This document shows, one piece after another, positions 36,288-44,853 of a stretch of DNA of 64,000 bases. Each line of letters starts with the position of its first letter. Position 1 is the first letter of the stretch. The stretch is from contig NZ_JHYA01000007.1 in NCBI RefSeq assembly GCF_000621545.1, positions 1 through 64,000 of the forward strand, given 5' to 3'. Under the pieces are notes generated by a model. The model had not been told where the DNA came from. It worked only from the letters and a program-made list of their open reading frames with translations, and ran no database searches. The translations under genes were made by a program, and so were the position numbers. The DNA comes from Anaerovibrio lipolyticus LB2005. GTDB lineage: Bacteria; Bacillota; Negativicutes; Selenomonadales; Selenomonadaceae.

Positions 36288-37106
36288 ATGAGTATAAAGA
36301 AAAAGATAGCAGTTACCCTGTTAGCCGGTCTTTTAGCTGGAAGTGTGGTAAATGCCACTCCGTCTCTTGTGGAGCGGGAAAGCATTAATCAGGTAGCTCT
36401 CCTGCAATCCTTGGCCCAGGGCTATTTAGGGGGCACAATTAAAGTAAAGGATATAAGAGCCGTCGGGGATACTGGTATCGGAACCTTTGAAGGGGTAAAT
36501 GGCGAAATGATTGTATTGGATGGAACCGTTTATCAGGCTTTGGGGGATGGCAGAGTCGTTGTGGCTGATGATAAGGTGGTAGTGCCATACGCTACTGTGA
36601 CGATGTTTGATGATGATGTAGCCTTAGATTTAACCAATGTTGCAGATAAAACTGCCTTTGAAAATGCCTTGAATAAGGCCGTAAAGGAATACGGTGAAAA
36701 TAGCTTCTACATGGTGAAAATGCATGCTGAATTTTCTTCCATACTGTTTCGTAGTGAGTATGGCAGCCAGCAACCTTATCCAACATTATTGGAAGCCCTA
36801 AAGGGAAAGCAGACGGAATTTACGGCAAAGAATATTAAGGGTACTTTGGTTGGTCTGTATTGTCCAAACTATATGGGCGGCCTTAATACACCTGGATGGC
36901 ATTTCCATTTTATCTCCGATGATAAAAAACAGGGTGGACATATTTTGGAGCTGTCATTGAATAAAGGCACTGTACATTTTGATAAAACCGACAAATTTAC
37001 CATGATGTTGCCTGATGATAAGCATTTTCATGAATTTAACCTGGCAAAGGATATGAAAGAGGAAATCCGAAGTGCGGAGCAGGATAAACAGGCAGGCATG
37101 AAATAA
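36288..37106 (+). CDS. budA: Alpha-acetolactate decarboxylase with signal peptide
   Basis: A 272-residue enzyme turning alpha-acetolactate into acetoin. The family motifs are GTFEGVNGEMIVLDG, YATVTMF, and the zinc site GWHFHFISDDKKQGGH with two His in H-F-H and a third downstream. Unlike most members it begins with a clear signal peptide (SIKKKIAVTLLAGLLAGSV, cleavage likely after VVNA), so it should act outside the cytoplasmic membrane. ATG 36288 follows GGAGG; an in-frame TTG/ATG further up precedes that site. No acetolactate synthase gene is adjacent. It is followed after 54 nt by another exported protein gene. Confidence 0.9.
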   Translation: MSIKKKIAVTLLAGLLAGSVVNATPSLVERESINQVALLQSLAQGYLGGTIKVKDIRAVGDTGIGTFEGVNGEMIVLDGTVYQALGDGRVVVADDKVVVPYATVTMFDDDVALDLTNVADKTAFENALNKAVKEYGENSFYMVKMHAEFSSILFRSEYGSQQPYPTLLEALKGKQTEFTAKNIKGTLVGLYCPNYMGGLNTPGWHFHFISDDKKQGGHILELSLNKGTVHFDKTDKFTMMLPDDKHFHEFNLAKDMKEEIRSAEQDKQAGMK

Positions 37107-37160
37107 AATGCAAGGTTTTGGTAAAATAGCAATAGTATATGCAAGGATAGGGAGGATTAT

Positions 37161-37844
37161 ATGCGTTACTTAAAGGTTTTTATGACGATGTCTCTGGTAT
37201 TTTTGCTCTGTGTGATGTTGCCTATGCCCGTATATGCGGCCAATAATGATAATGGTACAGAAACGGTAACGACCAACACGTCAAAAGAACAAAAGGAACT
37301 TGATAAAAAAGCTGAAAAGGAACGCAAACAGCTTGAAAAGGCTCAAAAAGAGCGGGCTGAAATTGATGAGCTGTCACAAAAAGCCTTGGAACGCCTATAT
37401 GAAAAGGTTCCATCGGCCCAGCGGGTTATTGGCGAATCTTACGCCTATGCCACTCTTAGTAATACCGGTATGAAGCTGGGACTTTTCGGAAGTGCTCACG
37501 GACGAGGGGTGGCCATCAACAATAATACCGGAGAACGGGTATATATGCGGATGAGTGAAGCGGGGGTTGGCATAGGACTCGGCGTAAAGGAATATGATCT
37601 GGTATTTGTCATTGCCAATGAGCAAGCCTGGAACTCCTTTACCAAGGATGACTGGAAGGTTGGCGGTTCTGCAGAAGCAGCTGCTAATGACGGCGAAGAT
37701 GGTGCCTCACTGGAAGGTGCCACTGTTATAGATGATGGATTGTGGGTTTACCAGATAACCAAAAAGGGATTGGCATTGGACGCATCCATTAAGGGGACCA
37801 ATATTTATCCAGACAAAAAGTTAAATGATGTAAAAAATACATAA
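37161..37844 (+). CDS. Exported SYLF-domain (YSC84-like) protein
   Basis: A 227-residue protein with signal peptide (cleavage after VYAA near residue 27), a Lys/Glu-rich coiled coil (about 40-75), and a SYLF domain (about 78-227) with SYAYATLSNTGMKLGLFGSAHGRGVAINN and the VFVIANEQAWNSF segment. SYLF domains bind lipids in eukaryotes; bacterial roles are poorly known. AGGGAGG precedes the ATG. It may be co-transcribed with the decarboxylase upstream. Location probably periplasm or envelope. Confidence 0.82.
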   Translation: MRYLKVFMTMSLVFLLCVMLPMPVYAANNDNGTETVTTNTSKEQKELDKKAEKERKQLEKAQKERAEIDELSQKALERLYEKVPSAQRVIGESYAYATLSNTGMKLGLFGSAHGRGVAINNNTGERVYMRMSEAGVGIGLGVKEYDLVFVIANEQAWNSFTKDDWKVGGSAEAAANDGEDGASLEGATVIDDGLWVYQITKKGLALDASIKGTNIYPDKKLNDVKNT

Positions 37845-37894
37845 AGCTCTGGGGAAATATGGTATAATATAAGAGTATTGTAAGTAGAAATAAT

Positions 37895-37928
37895 TGAGCC
37901 GGCATTAGCCGGCTCTTTGGAGTTTTTT
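37895..37928 (+). terminator. Terminator after the SYLF gene
   Basis: Perfect 8-bp stem GAGCCGGC-ATTA-GCCGGCTC followed by TTTGGAGTTTTTTT. Confidence 0.82.
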
Positions 37929-37957
37929 TATACTGTTTTGCAAAGGAGGCGGGAAAT

Positions 37958-38476
37958 ATGGATTATTCTAACGGCACTGAGAGTGAAGTGAGCATGGATA
38001 GCGTACAGCTGGTGGCAGGGCTTCTTATCTGTTTCCCTGAATTTTCCAAGATTCGCCTGGACTCCAAGGAGAAGGCTGTTATTATGGAGATTTCCGTAAG
38101 GGAGGCTCCTGAGAAAGAAAAATTTGAAGAGGCTGAACGACTTATTGAAGACAGCCTTATGCTTTATCATAATATTGAGCATACCAGTGGTGGAAAATTG
38201 GGATTTACATACGAGAATTTTTCTCTGCAAATATATAGAGATATTGCCAGTCTTTCCAGAGGAGAGGTTGGTCTGATTGTTAGCTTGCTAAAGGAAAAAT
38301 TTGCTGATATTATCATAACCGATGAGGTGAGAAATCCTGATGAGGATTTGATCTACATGCAGTCGGAAATGATAGATCATCGCATCAGATTCCTAAAGGA
38401 AAACAAGATTCCTGAGTCCATGGTGGGAGTCCGTGAAGAGGGCAGGGTCATGGTTTATGACAATGATTTAATATAA
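37958..38476 (+). CDS. Conserved-looking hypothetical protein upstream of ymdB
   Basis: A soluble 172-residue protein with no domain that I recognise. It is rich in Glu and Lys and is predicted alternating helix and strand (AGLLICFPEFSKIRLDSKEKAV, GEVGLIVSLLKEKFADIIITDE). AAGGAGGCGGG precedes ATG 37958. It ends 14 nt before ymdB, so the two are very likely co-transcribed. Steady codon use and tight spacing argue that it is real. A link to RNA decay or to YmdB is only a guess from position. Confidence 0.75.
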   Translation: MDYSNGTESEVSMDSVQLVAGLLICFPEFSKIRLDSKEKAVIMEISVREAPEKEKFEEAERLIEDSLMLYHNIEHTSGGKLGFTYENFSLQIYRDIASLSRGEVGLIVSLLKEKFADIIITDEVRNPDEDLIYMQSEMIDHRIRFLKENKIPESMVGVREEGRVMVYDNDLI

Positions 38477-38490
38477 ATGAGGTATTGTCT

Positions 38491-39267
38491 GTGAAGATTT
38501 TAATTGTTGGTGATGTGGTGGGACGTCCAGGCCGTAAGGCTTTCAAGAAGTACACCAAGGAGCTTCGCGAAAAAAATAATATAGATGTAGTTATTGTAAA
38601 TGGTGAAAATTCTGCTGCTGGAAAAGGGGTAAGCCGTAAATCCCTTGATGAGCTTTATGCGGGTGGAGCAGATATTGTGACCTCGGGCAATCATATTTGG
38701 GATAAGCGTGAGGTATATGAGGTTATAGATACTGATCCTTATCTTGTTCGCCCTGCTAATTATCCTGAGGGGGCTCCTGGCAAGGGCTGGTGCCTGTATC
38801 CGTTTAAAGCAAAAAATCTGGCAGTGATTAATATGTCCGGACGCGCTTTTATGCCTGAGATGGACTGCCCGTTCCAGAAAATTGAGGATGTGTTGTCTGA
38901 GATTGGGGATCAGGCGGATATAAAGATTTTGGATTTCCATGCGGAGACTACTTCGGAAAAGATGGCCATGGGCTTTTATCTCGATGGCCGTGTGCAGGTG
39001 GTGGTGGGGACCCATACCCATATCCAGACTGCTGATGAGCGCATTTTGCCTGAGGGTACAGCCTATATTACCGATCTGGGAATGGTTGGACCGTGGAATT
39101 CCGTACTGGGGGTAAAATCCGATATTATCATCAAGAAATTTACCACCTGTATGCCTGCAAGATTTGATTTGGCAGATGGACCAGCTGTGTATTCGGCCAT
39201 TGTGGTGGAAATTGATGATGCTACCAATAAGCCAGTGGGCGTTGAGCGGATTCTGATTAAAGAATAA
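38491..39267 (+). CDS. ymdB: YmdB family metallophosphodiesterase
   Basis: A 258-residue calcineurin-like phosphodiesterase of the TIGR00282/YmdB group, with VGDVVGRPGRK at the start, NGENSAAGKG, SGNHIWDK, DFHAETTSEK and GTHTHIQTADE metal-site motifs. YmdB of Bacillus cleaves 2',3'-cyclic nucleotides and affects colony and biofilm development. GTG 38491 lies 8 nt after GAGG; a TTG six bases earlier is too close to that site. In many Firmicutes it directly follows rny; here 3.6 kb of other genes intervene. Confidence 0.93.
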   Translation: MKILIVGDVVGRPGRKAFKKYTKELREKNNIDVVIVNGENSAAGKGVSRKSLDELYAGGADIVTSGNHIWDKREVYEVIDTDPYLVRPANYPEGAPGKGWCLYPFKAKNLAVINMSGRAFMPEMDCPFQKIEDVLSEIGDQADIKILDFHAETTSEKMAMGFYLDGRVQVVVGTHTHIQTADERILPEGTAYITDLGMVGPWNSVLGVKSDIIIKKFTTCMPARFDLADGPAVYSAIVVEIDDATNKPVGVERILIKE

Positions 39268-39338
39268 GTATTTTAGCAGGATATTTAGTTCTTTTCTACG
39301 AATATATTATGCTAAAGTATGTTATGGGGAGAAAAATC

Positions 39339-40166
39339 ATGTCTAGTGATTTACACATGCATACTACCAGTTCTGATGGTCATTTGACTCCTGAGGAGCT
39401 GGTTGATGCAGCTAAGGCTGCTGGCCTTAATTATATTGCAGTAACTGATCATGATACTGTTGATGGTATCCGTCAGTTATATGAGGCAGGTCTATATCCT
39501 GCCAAGGGTATAAAAATTATTCCGGGAATTGAATTCAGTGCTCATCACGAGCTACATGAAATTCATATTCTTGGTTATAACATTGATATTTATGACAAGG
39601 TGCTGGCTGATAGGCTTAATGATGTGGTGGAGGCCAGATGGTTGCGCTTTTCCAGTATAGTGCAGAAATTACAGGAGCTGGATTATGATATTTCCGAGAC
39701 GGATGTTTTGGAAATCGCCGGCGACAGCACCTCTATAAGTCGCTCCCATATTGCACAGGCGCTGATGAAGAAGGGAGCCTTCGGCTCAGTGAAGGAGTGC
39801 TTTGACAAGGTGTTGGGCAAGGGATGTCCTGCTTATGTTTCGCATTTCCTGTTGGAGCCTGAGGAGATTATTGATTTAATAAAACAAAGCGGCGGAATTC
39901 CCGTATTGGCTCATCCAAGATTGATTCACGATGATGAGCTGGTGGAGGAGCTGCTTAAGAAAGGCATTGAAGGGGTAGAGGCCATTTATCCAAAGCATAG
40001 TCCTGAGGATACTCAGCGTTATATAGATATGGCCAATAAATACAATCTTATGATTACTGGCGGTTCTGATTTTCACGGTATTCCTGGCCGTTTGCCTGAA
40101 AATTTAGGCGAGTTTGTTATTGAGGACAGCTATGCAGCTGAGATTTATCGCGAACCAGGGATGTGA
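39339..40166 (+). CDS. PHP-domain metal-dependent phosphoesterase
   Basis: A 275-residue PHP-domain protein with the metal motifs DLHMHTTSSDG, VTDHDTVDG, GIEFSA, LAHPRLIH and GSDFHG. Members hydrolyse phosphate mono- or diesters such as nucleoside 3',5'-bisphosphate in E. coli (RnmA, formerly YciV/TrpH). ATG 39339 follows GGGGAG. Exact substrate unknown. Its stop overlaps a GTG upstream of the next gene, so they are likely in one operon. Confidence 0.92.
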   Translation: MSSDLHMHTTSSDGHLTPEELVDAAKAAGLNYIAVTDHDTVDGIRQLYEAGLYPAKGIKIIPGIEFSAHHELHEIHILGYNIDIYDKVLADRLNDVVEARWLRFSSIVQKLQELDYDISETDVLEIAGDSTSISRSHIAQALMKKGAFGSVKECFDKVLGKGCPAYVSHFLLEPEEIIDLIKQSGGIPVLAHPRLIHDDELVEELLKKGIEGVEAIYPKHSPEDTQRYIDMANKYNLMITGGSDFHGIPGRLPENLGEFVIEDSYAAEIYREPGM

Positions 40167-40192
40167 ACAAGCCGTTAAATAGGGGTGGTTAC

Positions 40193-41062
40193 ATGGACGT
40201 TATTGCATTTGTTGGTCCCAGCGGGACAGGAAAAAGTCATAGAGCTCTTTTGGTAGCCCACAATAATCAGGCCGATGCCATTATTGATGATGGTCTTTTC
40301 ATTAAAGATGGCAAGATAATTGCTGGTACTTCTGCCAAGAAGGAGCAGAATAAGGTGCTGGCTGTTAAAAGGGCTATTTTCGTATTGCCAGGCCATGCCA
40401 AGGAAGTAAGCAGGGCTATTGAGGAGACCCAGCCAAAGCGGATTCTCATTTTGGGAACATCGGAAAATATGGTTATTAAGATTGCCAAGGCCCTTAAATT
40501 GCCTGAGATATCCAAGTTCGTTCACATTGAGGATATTGCTACCCAGGGAGAGATGGATAAGGCCAGAAAGCATCGTTTGGAGCAGGGCAAGCACGTTATT
40601 CCGGTGCCTACCATTGAACTGAAGCCTCATTTTTCCGGGTATTTAGTGGATTCTTTGAAGTCCATGGTAAAAAGAGAGGATGAACAGAAGCGTCGTCAGC
40701 GCCACCTGCTGGGAGAAAAATCCATTGTCCGCCCGGTATTCAGCTATTATGGCAAGCTGATTATTGATGATTCCTGTATTGAGGCCATCGTGCGTCGTAT
40801 TCTCACAGATAGCGGAAATGTTACCAAGGTGGCTGATGCAGAGGTGCGTCATGTGTATCGGGGGGATGGTGCAGTGGGATATGAATCTCAAGGTATAGAG
40901 CTTGATTGTGCAGTTATCATATCCTTTGGCAAGCACATACCTACTTTGGTTCAGCAGATGCAGATGGAGATTAAGAAAGAAGTAGAGCGACTGACAGGTA
41001 TGGCAGTGAAAAAGGTTAATATCACCATTAAAGCACTGTTTGTACAGCCGAAAAATATATGA
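40193..41062 (+). CDS. P-loop protein fused to Asp23/Gls24 domain
   Basis: A 289-residue protein with two parts. Residues 1-170 have a Walker A motif FVGPSGTGKS near 5-14 and alternating strand/helix, but no obvious Walker B acidic pair. After a basic linker (KREDEQKRRQRH) comes an Asp23/Gls24 (DUF322) domain from about 185 (YYGKLIIDDSCIEAIVRRI through to CAVIISFGKHIPTLVQQMQ). Asp23 proteins are linked to envelope stress and membrane-associated networks. ATG 40193 has GGGGTGG before it; a GTG at 40163 overlaps the PHP gene stop. Function not established; a nucleotide-dependent envelope-stress protein is a guess. Confidence 0.85.
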   Translation: MDVIAFVGPSGTGKSHRALLVAHNNQADAIIDDGLFIKDGKIIAGTSAKKEQNKVLAVKRAIFVLPGHAKEVSRAIEETQPKRILILGTSENMVIKIAKALKLPEISKFVHIEDIATQGEMDKARKHRLEQGKHVIPVPTIELKPHFSGYLVDSLKSMVKREDEQKRRQRHLLGEKSIVRPVFSYYGKLIIDDSCIEAIVRRILTDSGNVTKVADAEVRHVYRGDGAVGYESQGIELDCAVIISFGKHIPTLVQQMQMEIKKEVERLTGMAVKKVNITIKALFVQPKNI

Positions 41063-41085
41063 AATGTTCAATTTTTAGAAAGCAA

Positions 41086-41121
41086 AAAAGGGTTCTGCAT
41101 TAGCAGAACCCTTAAGTTTTT
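41086..41121. terminator. Bidirectional terminator between Asp23 fusion gene and tRNA-Gln
   Basis: An 11-bp stem AAGGGTTCTGC-ATTA-GCAGAACCCTT has an A-run on the left and a T-run on the right. It serves the rightward gene and the leftward tRNA-Gln. Confidence 0.88.
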
Positions 41122-41125
41122 TATA

Positions 41126-41201
41126 TGGCAGGGGTAGCAGGACTCGAACCTACGAATGCTGGATTCAGAATCCAGTGCCTTACCAACTTGGCGATACCCC
41201 T
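41126..41201 (-). tRNA. tRNA-Gln (CTG)
   Basis: On the minus strand: acceptor AGGGGTA pairs with TACCCCT, anticodon loop TTCTGAA gives CTG, T-loop GTTCGAGTC and encoded CCA. It is downstream of the DUF4127 gene in the same direction. Confidence 0.94.
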
Positions 41202-41264
41202 ATGCTGTTTTCACAACGATAATTAGTATAAGTGAAAGAAAGGGGATTGTCAAGAATAATTTAC

Positions 41265-42905
41265 TTATTTTTTACGAAGAGTTGGGGAAGCCTTTAGATT
41301 TATTTCGAAGGTCCTTGGCCAAGGGAAATATGAGCTTATCTGCATATCAGTTACAGTATACTCAGTGTTTTTTAGCCAAAAAGATTTGGTGAAAGCATCT
41401 GAAGTCTTATATTGAACAAGCCGTTGATTCATGGCGGCTTCCATCATATCCACTGCCCATTTATAATTGTGCTCCAAATCCAGATCGTATACGTTGCTGT
41501 AACCCTTTTTCTTAAGGTTGATGTTCACCAGATCAATTACATCTTTCAAATAATAATAGTCTTCGCAAATTCGATTGTTGAGATTGTTTATGTTGCTATA
41601 TACTACGCTATCTTGTTCCAAGCCTTGATTAAGTGCAGTAAGATATATTTCTGCCTGGGATACGGCTGTGCCTATGGAGTTGCTGGCAGTGTTCCATCCA
41701 GCGTAGGCTATTAGGGAATTTACGGGATAACCTTCCTTTATGAGGATAGGCAAAAGTGCCTCCTGAGCTATGAAGTTTTTGCTTAAATCCACTAATGCCA
41801 CTGGCTTTCCTCTTTGCTGATAGTCTAACAGCTTTTCTGCGTTGTAGCGTCGCCTATCCATGGTTTCTTCATCTGTGGCACTTATAAAGAGAATATAATC
41901 TGCTTCTTCAGGGGTGCTTACAATAACGTCGTGATGAAAATTCAAGCGTTCGTGGGCTGTATCCTGATTGCAGATAGCCATATAGGGCATCACTTTCGTG
42001 GCGGCTTTTTCACTGCTGTAATCCACATATACCTTGAAGCTGTTTGACCTCGATATAATGTTGGTCAGTATGGACAGGGCAACCTCGTCGGCACCGTGCA
42101 AAATGGCCAGCTTGTCTTTAGCAATCTGATTTTTGTGGAGATAGTGCATGAATTCCTTTAGCTTCAGATTTGGCAGGCTGTAGACTTCGCCGTCGTCCTG
42201 TCCAAAGGTCAGATCCTCAAGTGTTCCGTCAGCTACAAGATTTGCCAGCAGGCAGTTAAGACGTAGATTTCTGTTATATATTTCAGTATATGCTTTTATT
42301 TGCTCTGATGGAATTTCTCTCTCCAGTATTTGGATTTTCTCAGCAGTTTCAGACAGGGGATTATCATCGTATTTGTGAACCAGACGAGACCATTCCATTA
42401 GCTTTTTGCGGTCCTGATATTTTTCCACAAAATCAGGAGGGTTCATGCGAGGGAGAATGGAAAAGGCATGTATTTTTATGTTAGGGTTATCTCCATGCAG
42501 CTTTTTCAGATATTCTGCCAGAGCAGTGATATCCTCATCCTTTATGGTCTTATTTCTGGATGCTATAAGCCCTCCGTAAAGGAGCTGGTCGATGGAAATA
42601 ATGGCTTCGTCGCAGTTCTTTATTTCGTCGTAAAGCCACTTCCGCATTTTTGAGGTATCTCCCGGCAGGGTGTAAAAGTCCATGGTTTCACTTGGGGGGA
42701 GGATAATTTCAACGCCGGCGGTGCGGCCGTTGTCTGCCACCAGCTGTCCACATGGTGGGCGGCTGTCCAGAGGTACCAGTAACACCTTCTTGGTGGTTGC
42801 TGGCATCTGATCTATTATTTCTCCCTGTTGCTTTTGTGACATGAGGAATCCTGATCCAAGCAAAATACATATTATTGTTAGATATATAGGAATGTATCTT
42901 TTCAT
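41265..42905 (-). CDS. DUF4127 family protein, membrane-anchored or exported
   Basis: A 546-residue protein with an N-terminal hydrophobic anchor (about residues 4-22) and a DUF4127 domain starting VLLVPLDSRPPCGQL, with DFYTLPGD, SIDQLLYGGLIASR, ILPRMNPP and HGADEVALSIL. The family has no established enzyme activity; its conserved Asp, Arg and His clusters suggest a hydrolase or binding protein. Minus-strand ATG 42905 follows GAGG. It stands alone, with tRNA-Gln 64 nt downstream. Confidence 0.88.
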   Translation of the reverse strand: MKRYIPIYLTIICILLGSGFLMSQKQQGEIIDQMPATTKKVLLVPLDSRPPCGQLVADNGRTAGVEIILPPSETMDFYTLPGDTSKMRKWLYDEIKNCDEAIISIDQLLYGGLIASRNKTIKDEDITALAEYLKKLHGDNPNIKIHAFSILPRMNPPDFVEKYQDRKKLMEWSRLVHKYDDNPLSETAEKIQILEREIPSEQIKAYTEIYNRNLRLNCLLANLVADGTLEDLTFGQDDGEVYSLPNLKLKEFMHYLHKNQIAKDKLAILHGADEVALSILTNIISRSNSFKVYVDYSSEKAATKVMPYMAICNQDTAHERLNFHHDVIVSTPEEADYILFISATDEETMDRRRYNAEKLLDYQQRGKPVALVDLSKNFIAQEALLPILIKEGYPVNSLIAYAGWNTASNSIGTAVSQAEIYLTALNQGLEQDSVVYSNINNLNNRICEDYYYLKDVIDLVNINLKKKGYSNVYDLDLEHNYKWAVDMMEAAMNQRLVQYKTSDAFTKSFWLKNTEYTVTDMQISSYFPWPRTFEINLKASPTLRKK

Positions 42906-42977
42906 ATTAGCCTCTGTTATTTAATAAAAATTCTTGCTATATTATACCCTATCTGTGTAAAATATACCCTTTAAAAG

Positions 42978-43014
42978 CAAAAGAAAAGGAAGCCACGGGC
43001 AATGGCTTCCTTTT
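42978..43014 (-). terminator. Terminator-like hairpin upstream of the DUF4127 gene
   Basis: AAAAGGAAGCCA-CGGGCAA-TGGCTTCCTTTT. Read leftward, the stem is followed by TTTTCTTTTGCTTTT, a good terminator. No gene lies upstream on that strand, so it may be an attenuator of the DUF4127 gene or end an unseen RNA. Read rightward the T-run is shorter. Confidence 0.5.
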
Positions 43015-43192
43015 CGAGGGATGGAATATGAAAAAATGGGTTGTATAGCGATTTGCTATGGTCATATAATACTAAAGAAATATGGAAAAACCATGGAAGA
43101 CTATGGAAATAACATGAAAATTTTAATATTTTTTTGTGGCAGTATTTTGTGTTAGAATTATGAAGGAAAAAATAATGTAATGAGGTTTCTAT

Positions 43193-43759
43193 ATGCGTAT
43201 AATTACTGGCTCGGCCCGGGGATGCAATTTAAAAACACCCAAAGGAATGAATACCCGCCCAACATCTGACAGGGTAAAGGAGTCACTGTTCAGTATTTTG
43301 GGGCGCGAGGTCGTAGGCAAGAGAATACTTGATATATTTGCCGGTACTGGAGGCTTGGGGCTGGAGGCACTTAGCCGTGGGGCGGAGCATGCCTGCCTGG
43401 TCGATAAGGCTACAGCAGATATTTTGAAATACAATGCAGAGCATACACATTTGGCGGACAGAACAGAGATTTATAAAGGTGATGTATTTGCCATAATGCA
43501 ACGTCTTTCCACTCAGGGAAAGGAGTTCGATGTGGTATTTTGTGATCCGCCATATCATTTGGGGCTATGGGAGAGGGCTCTTTTATGGCTGGATTCCAGT
43601 GATATTCTGGCAGATGATGCTTTGATTATTGCCGAGATGGGTGGGGATGAGAATAATATTCCGGAGCTTCCCCACATGAGAATTTTGAGAAATCAGAAAT
43701 ATGGCAAAACAACCCAGATTTATATTTTCGAGTACAAGAAGGCAGGTGCGGACAAATGA
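43193..43759 (+). CDS. rsmD: 16S rRNA (guanine-966-N2)-methyltransferase RsmD
   Basis: A 188-residue SAM-dependent methyltransferase. RIITGSARG at the start, TRPTSDRVKESLFSIL, the SAM loop LDIFAGTGGLGLEALSRGA near residue 47, and the catalytic FCDPPY near 116 mark RsmD. It methylates G966 of 16S rRNA. Its stop overlaps coaD (ATGA), the common rsmD-coaD pair. Confidence 0.95.
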   Translation: MRIITGSARGCNLKTPKGMNTRPTSDRVKESLFSILGREVVGKRILDIFAGTGGLGLEALSRGAEHACLVDKATADILKYNAEHTHLADRTEIYKGDVFAIMQRLSTQGKEFDVVFCDPPYHLGLWERALLWLDSSDILADDALIIAEMGGDENNIPELPHMRILRNQKYGKTTQIYIFEYKKAGADK

Positions 43760-44235
43760 GTTCAGCAATTTTTCCAGGAAGCTTTGACCCAGTTACCAAT
43801 GGTCATATCGATATAATAAAAAGAGCTGCCAAAATATTTGACCGGCTGGTGGTAGGGGTATTTAACAATATCAGAAAGCAGTCATTTCTGCCGGTGGAAG
43901 CCAGGGTGAAAGCCCTTAAGGAAGCAGTAGCGGATATGGAAAACGTGGAAGTGGTTTCCTTTGATGGGCTTTTGGCGGATTATATGATTGAGAATGATAT
44001 CCAGGTTATTGTACGTGGCCTTCGTTCCGTTACTGATTTTGAGTATGAGCAGGGACAGGCACAGATTATAAAGAGCATGCACCCTGAGCTGGATACATTT
44101 TTCCTGTTGACAAAGCCCAAATTGTCTTATGTAAGTTCTTCAGTGATAAGGGAAATGCACAAATTCGGTGGCGATATTAGCACGTTAGTACCAGAATCGG
44201 TCTTAATAGCTATTGAACATTTTAACAATAAATGA
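43756..44235 (+). CDS. coaD: Phosphopantetheine adenylyltransferase CoaD
   Basis: A 159-residue enzyme of coenzyme A synthesis, making dephospho-CoA from ATP and 4'-phosphopantetheine. The nucleotidyltransferase motif GSFDPVTNGHIDII is at the start, RGLRSVTDFEYE near residue 91 and VSSSVIREM near 127. Overlaps rsmD by 4 nt. Confidence 0.96.
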   Translation: MSSAIFPGSFDPVTNGHIDIIKRAAKIFDRLVVGVFNNIRKQSFLPVEARVKALKEAVADMENVEVVSFDGLLADYMIENDIQVIVRGLRSVTDFEYEQGQAQIIKSMHPELDTFFLLTKPKLSYVSSSVIREMHKFGGDISTLVPESVLIAIEHFNNK

Positions 44236-44280
44236 TATCCTAATAAGGTAGATTATAATTAAGAAAGTGGGTTTGGGCTC

Positions 44281-44799
44281 ATGGAAATGGAAATAGATAA
44301 GATCTTAGAAGAAATTGAGAATTTGGTTGCTTCTTCCAATCGAGTTCCTTTTTTGGATAAAGTTATGATAGATGACGTAGAGCTGTTTCGCCTGATGGAT
44401 GTTTTGAGGAGTGAGCTTCCTCGGCAGATTCAGGAGGCAGGAGATATTGTCAATCGTCGTGATGAGATTATCAGTGCAGCTCAGATGGAAGCAGAGCGTT
44501 TGGTAGATGGTGCGAAGCGTGAGGCTGAGCAGACCATTGAGCGTGCTAATGCTTATGCCCAGAAGGCAGTTGACGAGAATGAAATCGTTGTGAGAGCCAA
44601 GGAACAGGAAAAGGCTATTATGGATCAGACTATGGCTGCCGCTCAGCAGATGAAGGATGAAACTGAGCAGTATGCTACTCAGCTCAGAACCAGTGCTGAT
44701 GATTATGCCAACCAAATTTTTGACCATGTACTGGAGACTGTGGGCAGTGCCCTGCAGGCTGTTCAGGAGGCCAAGGGTCAGCTTAATAATCAGCAGTAA
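44281..44799 (+). CDS. Coiled-coil hypothetical protein downstream of coaD
   Basis: A 172-residue protein, predicted mostly coiled coil from about residue 45 to 165 (AAQMEAERLVDGAKREAEQ), with a short N-terminal helical cap. It resembles ATP-synthase b-type or DivIVA-like coiled coils often annotated after coaD in Firmicutes, but it has no membrane helix and no certain family. It lies 45 nt after coaD. Function unknown. Confidence 0.75.
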   Translation: MEMEIDKILEEIENLVASSNRVPFLDKVMIDDVELFRLMDVLRSELPRQIQEAGDIVNRRDEIISAAQMEAERLVDGAKREAEQTIERANAYAQKAVDENEIVVRAKEQEKAIMDQTMAAAQQMKDETEQYATQLRTSADDYANQIFDHVLETVGSALQAVQEAKGQLNNQQ

Positions 44800-44819
44800 T
44801 ATAGAATATGTTTTGATTA

Positions 44820-44848
44820 GGATGTCGCAGATGCGGCATCCTTTTTTG
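44820..44848 (+). terminator. Terminator after the coaD cluster
   Basis: GGATGTCGCA pairs with TGCGGCATCC around a GA loop with one offset base, followed by TTTTTT. Confidence 0.82.
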
Positions 44849-44853
44849 GTTTT

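Noticed and set aside
43021-43155. 44-codon frame upstream of rsmD
   Set aside because: The GAGGG before its ATG has no spacing, the composition is poor, and nothing supports expression.
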